The notes below the pieces were generated by a model, which was not told where the DNA came from, did no database searches, and saw nothing but the letters and a program-made list of their open reading frames with translations. DNA of 64,000 bases from NCBI RefSeq assembly GCF_014649955.1, contig NZ_BMUA01000001.1:744001-808000 (forward strand). Reading direction: 5' to 3'. This document shows, piece after piece, positions 9,136-16,570 of this stretch. The translations under genes were made by a program, and so were the position numbers. The first letter of the stretch is position 1. Each line of letters begins with the position of its first letter. This stretch comes from Streptomyces violascens (lineage in GTDB: Bacteria; Actinomycetota; Actinomycetes; Streptomycetales; Streptomycetaceae).

Positions 9136-9240
9136 GCCTCTTGGTAACACGGGACGATCGCCGGGGGAACCCGTCCCGGGCCGGACGGCCCGCGCAGCGT
9201 GTCCTCGCAGCACGGGTGCGCAACCCCGATCCGCCCGGGC

Positions 9241-11433
9241 TCAGCGCCCGCCCCCCTGCCGCCGCGCCGCCACCCTGCGGTACAGCTCCACCGCCTCCGA
9301 TGCCCGGCCCAGCTGTTCCAGGCACTGGGCCTCGTCGTTGCGGGCGGCCAGCGTGTCGGGGTGGGCGGAGCCCAGGGTGCGCTCCCGGGACTCGGCGATG
9401 TGGCGGTAGACGTCGAGCGCCTCGGGCCAGCGGCGCAGCCAGCCCAGGCCCACGGCGATCTCGCGGCGGCTGATCAGGGTGTCGGGGTGGTCGGCGCCGA
9501 GCACCCGCTCACGCAGGGCGCACACCTCGCGCGCCTCCTGGAGGGCCTCCTCCCAGCGGGCGAGCCGCCCGAGGTTGACGCCGAGGCCGTGCCGGGCGCG
9601 CAGCGTCTCGGGGTCCTCGGGGCCGCCGACCCGCAGCCGGTCCTCGACGAGGTCGCGGTACAGCTCCAGCGCCTCGGGGCTGCGCCCGAGCCGGCCGAGA
9701 CCGATGCCGATCTCGTAGCGGGCCGCGAGGGTGTCCGGATGGTCGGACCCCAGCGCCGCGGACCGCCCCCGGGCCACGTCGCGGTAGGTGGCGAGCGCCT
9801 CGATCCAGCGCCCCAACTGGCCGAGCGCGTACGCCACTTCGTACCGCGTGACCAGCGTGTCGGGGTGTTCCGCTCCGAGCACCCGGGTCCGCGCGGCAGC
9901 CACGTCCTGGGCCAGCGCGCAGGAGTCCTCCAGACGGCCGAGCCGGGCGAGGTTGACGGCGAGGTTGTGCCGGCAGCGCAGGGTGTCCGGGGCTTCGGGA
10001 CCCTGGGTGCGCTCGCGGGCCGCGAGGACCGTGACGTACAACCTGTGCGCCTCGAAGTGGCGGCCAAGGCGGCCGAGGACGTACGCGGTCTCCTGGCGCG
10101 CGTCGAGGGTGTCGGGGTGGTCGGGCCCGAGCGAGCGGGCTCTGCCGTCGGCGACCGTGGCGAACTCGCGCAGCGCCTCGGCCGTGCGGCCCGTCCGGCC
10201 GAGCGCGAAGCCCGTCTCGTAACGGCTGGAAAGTATGTCGGGGTGGTCGGGCCCGAGGACACGGGCGCGCTCGGCGGCGACCGCCCGGTGCGCCTCGCCC
10301 GCCTCCGCCCAGCGGCCGTGCCTGCCGAGTTCGAGGGCCGCTTCGTGGCGGCCGTTCAGGTCGGCGAGGACGTCCGGCGGCGGGGCCGGCCGGTCCGGCT
10401 CCTGCGGGGCGAAGGCGCGTGGGGTGGTCCACTCGCCGGTGAGGCCCGCGGTGGGGTCGGGCGGGGTGGCCGGGGTGAACGTGCGGGTCGCCTTGTGGCC
10501 GGTGGTCATCCCCTTCGTCCAGGACGGCAGCCGGGGCGCGTGCCGCGGGGGCAGCGGTACGGGGTCGGCCAGGGGGCGCGGTGCGCCTCGGCCCGCGGCC
10601 AGGATGCGCACCAACTCCCTTGCGTCATCGGGGCGTTGGTCGGGCTCCTTGGCCAGCAGGTCGAGCACGGCCCGTTCGAGGAACTCGGGAAGTTCGCCGC
10701 GGTGCTCGCGGGGCGGCCGGGGCGGGGTGTCGCGGTGGCCGACGAGCACCGCCCAGGCGTCGTCCAGGTCGAACGGCGGCGCTCCGGTGCACAGCTCGTA
10801 CAGCACGCAGCCCAGCGAGTAGAGGTCGCTGCGGTGGTCGACCTCGGTGCCGCCGATCTGCTCCGGCGACATGTAGTGCGGGGTGCCCATGGCGATGCCG
10901 GTGCCGGTGAGCCGGCTGGTGAAGCCGATGTCGGCGCCGAGCCGGGCGATGCCGAAGTCGCAGATCTTCACGGTGCCGTCGTCGAGCCGCATGATGTTGG
11001 CGGGCTTCAGGTCCCGGTGGACGATGCCCTGTTGATGTGTGTAGGCGAGGGCGGCGGCGACCTGTTCGGCGATGTCCACGACGTCGGCCACGGGCAGCGG
11101 ATGCTGCTTGTTGTCGCCCAGGAGCTGGCTGAGGTTGCGGCCTTCGAGCAGCTCCATGACGAGGTAGAGCCCGCCCTCGTACTCCCCGAAGTCGTGGACG
11201 ACGGTCACGCCCCGGTGCTGGAGCGCGGCGGCGACCCGGCCCTCGCGCCGGAAGCGCTCCCTCAGCACCCGGGTGAACGACTCCTCGTGGCCCGGCGCCG
11301 GCGGCTTCAGCAGTTTCACCGCGACGCGCCGCTCCAGCGATTCGTCGCGGGCCCGCCACACCTCGCCCATGCCGCCGCGCCCGATCAGGTCGAGCAGCCG
11401 GTAGCGGCCGTGGATCAGCCTGGTGTCCGCCAT
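9241..11433 (-). CDS. Serine/threonine protein kinase with eight C-terminal TPR repeats
   Basis: A 730-residue PknB-type kinase. The glycine loop GRGGMGEV is at residues 18-25, the ATP lysine is K40 in VAVKLL, the catalytic loop is HRDLKPANI, the magnesium motif DFGIARLG and the activation end MSPEQIGG. After a Pro/Arg linker (~275-385) come eight units of 42 residues, each marked by G-x-x-HPDTL and LGRLGR..EAL, a tetratricopeptide pattern for protein binding. There is no transmembrane helix and no PASTA domain, so the kinase should be cytoplasmic and recruited through its repeats. It follows the MpaB-like gene by 18 bp on the same strand. The DNA of the repeats is a 126-bp tandem array. Confidence 0.93.
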   Translation of the reverse strand: MADTRLIHGRYRLLDLIGRGGMGEVWRARDESLERRVAVKLLKPPAPGHEESFTRVLRERFRREGRVAAALQHRGVTVVHDFGEYEGGLYLVMELLEGRNLSQLLGDNKQHPLPVADVVDIAEQVAAALAYTHQQGIVHRDLKPANIMRLDDGTVKICDFGIARLGADIGFTSRLTGTGIAMGTPHYMSPEQIGGTEVDHRSDLYSLGCVLYELCTGAPPFDLDDAWAVLVGHRDTPPRPPREHRGELPEFLERAVLDLLAKEPDQRPDDARELVRILAAGRGAPRPLADPVPLPPRHAPRLPSWTKGMTTGHKATRTFTPATPPDPTAGLTGEWTTPRAFAPQEPDRPAPPPDVLADLNGRHEAALELGRHGRWAEAGEAHRAVAAERARVLGPDHPDILSSRYETGFALGRTGRTAEALREFATVADGRARSLGPDHPDTLDARQETAYVLGRLGRHFEAHRLYVTVLAARERTQGPEAPDTLRCRHNLAVNLARLGRLEDSCALAQDVAAARTRVLGAEHPDTLVTRYEVAYALGQLGRWIEALATYRDVARGRSAALGSDHPDTLAARYEIGIGLGRLGRSPEALELYRDLVEDRLRVGGPEDPETLRARHGLGVNLGRLARWEEALQEAREVCALRERVLGADHPDTLISRREIAVGLGWLRRWPEALDVYRHIAESRERTLGSAHPDTLAARNDEAQCLEQLGRASEAVELYRRVAARRQGGGR

Positions 11434-11451
11434 CTGATGCCGCCGCCCCCG

Positions 11452-12342
11452 TCACTGACCATGCGCCCTCCCCGGCCCGTCCAGTATGGCGGCCTGTCTG
11501 CGGAGTGTGTACGGGGCCGGTCGGGACCCGGGTCCGAGCCGGGCCACCGCCTTCAGGATGTGCCGGGGCGGAAGCTGCCAGCGCACGGTCGCGGGGATGC
11601 TGCGCAACACCGTTCCGGCAAAGGTCAGCCGACGGTTCACGATGCGCTCCGCGGGGGCGGGGCGGCCGTAGAGCTCATGAGCGTACGGGGGCAGGGAGGC
11701 GTAGGCGAGGTGGGCCACGCGCCGCCAGACGAGTTCGCGCGCCGGGATCAGGAGGGGATGGACGGGCGGCCGCCGCAGGAAGTCGTCGACGTCCCGCGCG
11801 TCGGCGGTGGCCGCGAGCTGTGGCCGTACGGAGTCGAAGTAGGCGGCGAGCTCGGCGGCGGTGCCGGGCACGCCGGCCGGATCGAGCCCCACCAGGCGGG
11901 CGTCCACCCGGTGTTCGCCGACGTACCGGTCGGCCTGGGCGTCGCTCAGCCGGAACCCCGAGCGCCGCACGACCCCGAGATAGCTGTCGATCTCGGCACA
12001 GTGCACCCACAGAAGCAGCTCGGGGTCGTCGATCCCGAACCGCTCCCCCGTCACGGGGTCGTCCGCCTTGAGCAGCGCGTGGATGCGCCGGACCCGGGCG
12101 CCGGCCTGCTCGGCCGCGTCCTTCGTGCCATACGAGAGCGTCCCGACGAAGTTGGCGGTACGCATCAGCCGCCCCCAGGCGTCCTTCCGGAAGTCCGAGT
12201 TCTGCATGACCCCGCGCACGGCGCGCGGGTGCAGCGCCTGGAGGTAGAGCGCCCGGACCCCCGCGATCCACATCATGGGGTCGCTGTGCAGCTGCCAGGT
12301 GACCGATGAGGGCCCGAAGTACCCCGGGTCGGCATCCGCCAT
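11452..12342 (-). CDS. Oxygenase MpaB-like family protein (DUF2236)
   Basis: A 296-residue protein of the DUF2236/MpaB-like family. Family marks are the N-terminal WQLHSDPMMWIAGVRALYLQALHP, with the histidine of LHPRAVRGV, then RLMRTANFVGTLSYGT and the WVHCAEIDSYL segment, whose histidines are proposed to bind haem in relatives such as the latex-clearing protein Lcp. Function in streptomycetes is not established; oxidation of a hydrophobic substrate is an inference from the family. The gene is upstream of the kinase gene on the same strand with an 18-bp gap, so the two may be co-transcribed. No signal peptide is visible. Confidence 0.85.
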   Translation of the reverse strand: MADADPGYFGPSSVTWQLHSDPMMWIAGVRALYLQALHPRAVRGVMQNSDFRKDAWGRLMRTANFVGTLSYGTKDAAEQAGARVRRIHALLKADDPVTGERFGIDDPELLLWVHCAEIDSYLGVVRRSGFRLSDAQADRYVGEHRVDARLVGLDPAGVPGTAAELAAYFDSVRPQLAATADARDVDDFLRRPPVHPLLIPARELVWRRVAHLAYASLPPYAHELYGRPAPAERIVNRRLTFAGTVLRSIPATVRWQLPPRHILKAVARLGPGSRPAPYTLRRQAAILDGPGRAHGQ

Positions 12343-12465
12343 CCGCCACCTCCGGTGGGAGTGCGCTCAGGGCCGGGCGTGCCTGTGACACCTGAAGGTT
12401 AGTCGGTACTCCGTGCACGAGATACAGGTCGGCCGGGGCGGCACGCGGCGCGCGATGCCGGGGGC

Positions 12466-12804
12466 TTAGATCGCCTCCACCGCCTTCTTGCCCGGGACGA
12501 CCAGGACGGCGAGCACCGCGCCTGTGGCAGCGGTCGCCCAGGCCGGTCCGGGCATCCGGCCGGTCGCGAACAGCGCTGAGCCACCGACCGAGCACGAGCA
12601 GACCGGGACCGCGCCCGCCACCTTCCAGCCGGTCGACCACTTCTCGCCCACGGGCCGTGGATTGCGCACGACCCGGCACCCCGGGAAGAACGGGCCGCCC
12701 TCGGCGAAGAAGCGGAACGCCGAACACTGCCCCGTGCGCCAACTACCCGTGCTTGAGGCTGCCTTCACGGCCCACGACGTGCGACCACTGCCTCCGGGAG
12801 GCAT
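12466..12804 (-). CDS. Small hypothetical membrane protein (start uncertain)
   Basis: I do not recognise this 112-residue frame. Its last ~80 codons show the strong G/C third-position bias of real coding DNA, and the C-terminal third (PAWATAATGAVLAVLVVPGKK) reads as a membrane helix, with a second weak hydrophobic stretch before it (GAVPVCSCSVGGSALF). Codon use weakens in the first ~30 residues, so translation may begin further in, near FRFFAEGG, or the N-terminus may be decayed. It stands in a 1.1-kb stretch rich in gene fragments between the MpaB-like gene and the lipoprotein operon. It could be the surviving end of a longer membrane protein. Confidence 0.4.
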   Translation of the reverse strand: MPPGGSGRTSWAVKAASSTGSWRTGQCSAFRFFAEGGPFFPGCRVVRNPRPVGEKWSTGWKVAGAVPVCSCSVGGSALFATGRMPGPAWATAATGAVLAVLVVPGKKAVEAI

Positions 12805-12981
12805 CCCCGCATGTGACGCCCACCTGCGGTTCTGCCACCTGGAGGCGGCGCCGTGGTGAGCATTCCGCAGAGTCTTCCTGGCACATCGGTGACCCGCGCG
12901 TCGAGGGGTTCGCCGAGCGGCTGGCGGCCCTTCCCGACCAGGACCGCCGCCGCCCCGACCCCCGGTTCCGTGTGCGCTCGT

Positions 12982-13075
12982 TCAGGAAGCCGACGGCCGC
13001 CTGAAGTCCATCGCCCGTCCGGTCACCCAGGTCTCCCCGCCGTCCACCGAGGACGCCTGCTCCCAGCGGGCTCCG
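12982..13075 (-). pseudogene. C-terminal fragment resembling DUF1579/SnoaL-type protein
   Basis: A run of about 30 codons ends at the TGA at 12982-12984 and reads RWEQASSVDGGETWVTG then RAMDFRR. This resembles the closing strand pair (S-DGG-TW---W-MDF-R) of DUF1579-like proteins. No matching upstream coding sequence is present, so this is an orphan tail. On the other strand, bases 12866-13004 also show coding-like third positions (RVEGFAERLAALPDQDRR) without a recognisable family. Both point to broken genes here. Confidence 0.35.
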
Positions 13076-13278
13076 GCGGGGAGACCCCCGGTCCCACGAA
13101 CCGGACGCGCACGCCCCGTTCCTGCGTCCCGGCACGGACACCGAGGCCGCGGCACCGGCCGAGCTGCGCGAACGCACTCCCCGCACTGCCCGGAACCGGC
13201 CGAGAAGTGCGGCACCTCCCGTGCGGGAGGCGGCTACTGACAGGCGACCCCGCCCGTTCTCCCCGGGAGGTACGTCAC

Positions 13279-13440
13279 GTGAAGCACCCGCACCCCCACC
13301 GCAGACGCCGTCGCGTCTGGGCCGCGGCGGCAAAGCTCTGGTCAGCCAGCGCTGGCTCGGCACCGGCCCCGACAACGTCTCCTTCAACGTCTACCGCGCC
13401 GGTACGAAGGTCAACCCGGCCCCGATCAACCGTAACGATC
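13279..13440 (+). pseudogene. Rhamnogalacturonan lyase (PL11) N-terminal remnant
   Basis: A GTG at 13279, 8 bp after GGGAGG, opens a signal-like start VKHPHPHRRRRRVWAAA. The following bases shift frame and then read GKALVSQRWLGTGPDNVSF and NVYRAGTKVNPAPINRNDQ, which closely matches the first fibronectin-like strand region of family 11 rhamnogalacturonan lyases (the R-LGTDP--V-FNVYR-G-KVN--PI pattern). The signal peptide core and the catalytic domain are missing, and a terminator hairpin follows at once. Intact enzymes are ~600 residues. This is a leftover of a pectin-degrading gene after deletion. Confidence 0.65.
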
Positions 13441-13461
13441 AGCCCGCGGGCAGGTCTGGCC

Positions 13462-13496
13462 GAGGCTGCCTTCCCGAGTCGCGGGAGGGCAGCCTC
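13462..13496. terminator. Bidirectional hairpin terminator
   Basis: Arms GAGGCTGCCTTCCCG and CGGGAGGGCAGCCTC form a 15-bp stem with one G-U pair and a 5-nt loop. It covers the end of the lipoprotein gene on the minus strand and follows the rhamnogalacturonan lyase fragment on the plus strand. Confidence 0.65.
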
Positions 13497-14013
13497 AGCC
13501 GACGCCCCTGAGATACACCTGGCTGTGCTGCGCGTCGAGCGGATGCAGCGCCACGGCCAGCGAGTTCAGTTCGCCTTGGCAGGGCGAGCAGACGGGCCCT
13601 TCCGTGACATCGGCCAAGCCCTCCGGCTCCCTCAGACCGAGGTGGGCGAAGGGAGTCGTCGGCTTGACGTCCTTCGCCGAAGGAAGAGGGCTCGCCCGGT
13701 GCGACAAGGGGCTGTCGGGGGCCAGTTTCCCGACGAACGCCTTGGTGTCCGCCGTGGGCAGGGTGAACGCGAGCAGCAGTCCGTCGTCCTGGAAGCCCTT
13801 CTGGTAGGCCGCTCTCAGGTCGGTGGCCTGCGCCGGGATCGTGACATGCAGTCGCCCGGCGACCTCGTGCGGTGTCATCCCCTTGACCCAGTACGGAATC
13901 CGCTGCCCGCCCGGGGAGCCGTCACGCACGGACGCGCCCGGCGACGACGAACAGGCGGCCAGGGCGCAGACCAGCGCCCCGGCGCACAGGACACCGACGG
14001 ACTTCCGTCTCAC
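13495..14013 (-). CDS. Small lipoprotein, partner of the WXG100-like operon
   Basis: A 172-residue predicted lipoprotein: a positively charged start, a short hydrophobic helix and the lipobox LAAC with the lipidated Cys at residue 21. The mature part contains WVKGMTPHEVAGRLHVTIP and a pair of cysteines in GPVCSPCQGEL that could form a disulphide or bind a metal. I know no family function. Its GTG start overlaps the stop of the upstream 477-residue gene by 4 bp (GTGA), so it is translationally coupled to it. A membrane-anchored partner or immunity protein for the preceding WXG100-like protein is an inference from this coupling. Confidence 0.7.
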   Translation of the reverse strand: MRRKSVGVLCAGALVCALAACSSSPGASVRDGSPGGQRIPYWVKGMTPHEVAGRLHVTIPAQATDLRAAYQKGFQDDGLLLAFTLPTADTKAFVGKLAPDSPLSHRASPLPSAKDVKPTTPFAHLGLREPEGLADVTEGPVCSPCQGELNSLAVALHPLDAQHSQVYLRGVG

Positions 14014-15443
14014 CGGGCGTCTCCGTCGCGTCCGAGGTCGGTCCGCGTACCGTCCCGGCCCGGGTCGGCCGGGGCAGGCAGGGGACCCGGGTCGTCGTTC
14101 CCCAGGTCGTAGTGCTGCACCGTGCCACTGCCTCTCATGTCGAACTCCTTGGCGAGTCCCGTCCTGTGCAGACGGGCCATGTCCGCGTCGGTCATGGTCG
14201 TCGGCCCGATCTGGGTGGACTTTCCAGGGTCCCAGTTGTACCGGTCCCAGACGTTCACCCGGTAGTCGAGACCGATCTTGGGTTTGCCGTCGTCCCCCGG
14301 CACCACCGTGACTACGCCCGTCGTGTTGGTGTTCGCGCTGCCGACGGCCAGAAACCAGTTCCGGTCCGAGTGCGTGTATCCGATGCCGTTCGACTCCACC
14401 GGGATCGACACCGGTTTCCCGCCGGACTTACGGAAAGCCTCCAGTGCCTCTTTGCGCCATTCTTCCCGGTTGTCCTGGACGCCCTGCTCTGTCGTGAGTC
14501 GGAGCTGCGCGTCGTCCTGCAGCATCCGGTCCACGTCGAGGTCCAGTGTGGTGCCCATGCCCCGGAGGTAGTGGTCCATGTTGCGGGCGGCGTCGGTGTT
14601 GCCGATGACGTCGCCCCCGGCCGCCATGGCCTTGGCCTCGGCGAGGATCCAGTAGTCGTGGGCGGAGGGGTCCTCGACGTCGTAGGGGCCGGAGCCGTCG
14701 TCGGGCGCCACCTGCTTCACCTGAACCCCGAGGATACCCGCCGAGATCAGATCGTCCTTGTGCTGCGACCACAGTTCGGCTCGTGCCTCCGGGCTCAGAG
14801 ACTGCCACAGGCGGCGCAGCTCCCCCCTCTGCTCGGCGTTGGCCTCGTCGCCGAGCTCGGCGAGTTTGGTGGCCCGCGGCACCATGTCCTCGTCCAGGGA
14901 GGTGTAGGTGGCATGACCCGCGTTGAACGGATCGTCACCGTGGCTCTTCTGGAGGGCCCGCACGACGGCGGCATCGATCTCCGAGGCGTGCCGCACGACA
15001 TCGGTGAGGGTGTCGGCGTACCACTGCATCAGGTCCTTCGCCTTCTGCCCCTCCTCCTTCCCGTCCACGGTGCACATGGCCGGCATCACCTTCACCGAGC
15101 CGTGGTCCCCGTCGACCACCAGGAATCCGGCCTTCTGTGCCTCCGCGTCCAGTTTTTTCGCGTTCCGCTGGAGTCCCGCGAGTTCCGTATGCGCGTCGTC
15201 GAGCACGCTCCAGATGCTCTTGGCCTCACTGTGCAGGTCGGTGCACTCCTTGGCCGTCTTGTCCACGAACTCACGGGTCACCGACGCGTTGAGGCCGGCC
15301 CACCGGGCGCTGTCGGCCTTCGCCTTCAGCCCGTCCTGGGCGTCCTTGGCCAGCGCATCGAGGTGTTTCACCGCCTGTTCCCAGGTGGCCACGGCGGAGC
15401 CGAGCTTGCCCAGATCCACTTCGAGCAGGTCACGGTAGTTCAC
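14010..15443 (-). CDS. Putative type VII secretion-linked protein with helical WXG/LXG-like N-terminus
   Basis: A 477-residue protein with no signal peptide. The first ~120 residues are helical with coiled-coil character (starting NYRDLLEVDLGKLGSAVATW and including SARWAGLNAS), as in ESX/LXG substrates. The middle (~190-300) is helical and acidic. The C-terminal ~110 residues are a compact, tryptophan- and asparagine-rich unit (YTHSDRNWFLAVGSANTN, then DYRVNVWDRYNWDPG, then MARLHRTGLAKEFDM) that looks like a separate globular domain. The arrangement suggests a secreted effector or polymorphic toxin, but no known toxin motif is visible. It lies 13 bp after the small WXG100-like gene and is coupled to the lipoprotein gene. 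Confidence 0.6.
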   Translation of the reverse strand: MNYRDLLEVDLGKLGSAVATWEQAVKHLDALAKDAQDGLKAKADSARWAGLNASVTREFVDKTAKECTDLHSEAKSIWSVLDDAHTELAGLQRNAKKLDAEAQKAGFLVVDGDHGSVKVMPAMCTVDGKEEGQKAKDLMQWYADTLTDVVRHASEIDAAVVRALQKSHGDDPFNAGHATYTSLDEDMVPRATKLAELGDEANAEQRGELRRLWQSLSPEARAELWSQHKDDLISAGILGVQVKQVAPDDGSGPYDVEDPSAHDYWILAEAKAMAAGGDVIGNTDAARNMDHYLRGMGTTLDLDVDRMLQDDAQLRLTTEQGVQDNREEWRKEALEAFRKSGGKPVSIPVESNGIGYTHSDRNWFLAVGSANTNTTGVVTVVPGDDGKPKIGLDYRVNVWDRYNWDPGKSTQIGPTTMTDADMARLHRTGLAKEFDMRGSGTVQHYDLGNDDPGPLPAPADPGRDGTRTDLGRDGDAR

Positions 15444-15456
15444 TGGTCCGGCCTCC

Positions 15457-15927
15457 TCACTTGAAGTAGCTGCTCAGCACGGACACGGACACGGCGGAGC
15501 CGTCCCGGTTCCGCACCTCGGCACCGATCGTCTCGTCGTCGCGCGCGTGGAGCTTCTGCGAGTAGTCCAGGTGATTCGAGATGTGCGCGAACGCCTGCAG
15601 GACCGCCTTGACCTGAGAGGTCCACACGGTCACGGTCGTCTCCAGCCCCGACCCCATGTCGAAGTGATGGCTCTTCAGCGCCGCCGCGGCCTGCATCGTC
15701 GTTCCGGCGCCGCTCTGGTCGGCTCCGGCCCCTGCGATGTCGACCTGGTCGTGCAGGCGTGCGTGGAGCTGGAATGCCTCGTGCCCCACGGCACCGAGGT
15801 CGTCCTGATGGACGACGAGATCCGCGTCCCCGCCACCTCCGGAACCCGGCTGACTGTTCAACTGCATGCCCGTGTCATGCTTTTCGGCAGCTCGGCTCTT
15901 CAGCTGCTCCCATTCATCCCAGGCCAT
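15457..15927 (-). CDS. Small WXG100-superfamily-like protein
   Basis: A 156-residue protein, mostly helical: an N-terminal WDEWEQLKSRAAEK, a glycine-rich loop (PGSGGGGDADLVVHQDDLG), and a long helix pair around TVTVWTSQVKAVLQAFAHISNHL. The size and helical hairpin resemble ESX-type small proteins rather than a canonical 100-residue WXG100 member; no exact WXG is seen, with TVWTSQV taking that place. It is the first gene of the operon 15927-13495 and would pair with or chaperone the next protein. This role is inferred from layout. Confidence 0.6.
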   Translation of the reverse strand: MAWDEWEQLKSRAAEKHDTGMQLNSQPGSGGGGDADLVVHQDDLGAVGHEAFQLHARLHDQVDIAGAGADQSGAGTTMQAAAALKSHHFDMGSGLETTVTVWTSQVKAVLQAFAHISNHLDYSQKLHARDDETIGAEVRNRDGSAVSVSVLSSYFK

Positions 15928-16023
15928 GTGTCACACGCTCCCCCGCCGCGAAGCCCCGGCACAATTCATGATCAGTTTACGCGAAAGAGGGCGCGCGTCC
16001 CGTACGGCACGCCCCCTCTTTCG

Positions 16024-16470
16024 TCAGGCGGCCGTGCAGGCGCCGGTCGTCGGCGGGGTCGTACCGCCGCCACCGCCTCCGTCCCCGCCGCGCCCGTCCA
16101 ACCCCGCTGGTGGGCATCGTCGTTGATGCGGGTCCAGGTCGTGCCCTGGTCGGTCGACCGGAAGATGCCGCGTACGCCGCCCATCCTGACGCTGGTGCAG
16201 AGGGTCTGGTACGACGCCCCGCTCGACGCCTTGCCGAAGCCGGTGGTGTCGGCCTGCTCGACGTCCGCCGGCTTGGCGAAGCTCGCCCCGCCGTCCGTTG
16301 CCGTACATCATCCGGGACGAGTTGAACGGGGCGATCTCCAGGGACTCCGTCATCCAGCCCAGTTTCGGACTCTGTTCGGGCGGGGGCAGGTTCGCGCCGA
16401 AGGTCAGCCCGAGTCCAGCAGCGGCGCCCAGGTCTTCGACGACTCCTGCCAGCGGTGGGGGTCCTCTCCT
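16024..16470 (-). pseudogene. GH74 xyloglucanase remnant with linker and CBM2 start
   Basis: Pieces of a family 74 endo-xyloglucanase lie on the minus strand in shifting frames. In one frame FGANLPPPEQSPKLGWMTES and LEIAPFNSSRMMYGNG match the blade containing the catalytic aspartate region; in the next frame GGASFAKPADVEQADTTGFG, then VRGIFRSTDQGTTWTRINDD and AHQRGWTG match the last propeller blade; the first frame then resumes with a glycine-rich linker GGGGGGTTPPTTGACTAA, which is how a C-terminal family 2 cellulose-binding module begins, before a stop. Intact enzymes exceed 700 residues, so at least two internal deletions and a C-terminal loss have happened. It lies just downstream of the GH48 gene. 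Confidence 0.75.
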
Positions 16471-16533
16471 GGGGAAGGGCGGTCCCCAGCGCAGGTGGGG
16501 GCCGCCCGAGGAGGGGTGCGGTGCCGCGCACCC
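16471..16533 (-). terminator. Hairpins downstream of the GH48 gene
   Basis: Two short stems follow the GH48 stop: CTGGGGA/TCCCCAG at 16471-16491 and GGGTGCG/CGCACCC at 16514-16533. They are plausible terminators for the cellulase transcript; no long U-tract is present. Confidence 0.4.
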
Positions 16534-16570
16534 GAAGGGGCGCGGCAAGGTCGGTGCGACCCGCGGAGGG

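Noticed and set aside
9199-12309. A 1,036-codon open frame on the plus strand over the kinase and MpaB-like genes
   Set aside because: It is antisense to two genes with clear families and motifs, and its composition (Val, Gly, Arg rich) is what GC-rich antisense DNA gives.
12343-13461. A hidden full-length gene in the 1.1-kb region
   Set aside because: Only short coding-like stretches in different frames and strands are found; these look like remnants.
14112-15464. A 450-codon plus-strand frame opposite the WXG100-like protein
   Set aside because: No ribosome site or family; the minus-strand gene has coupled neighbours and better codon use.
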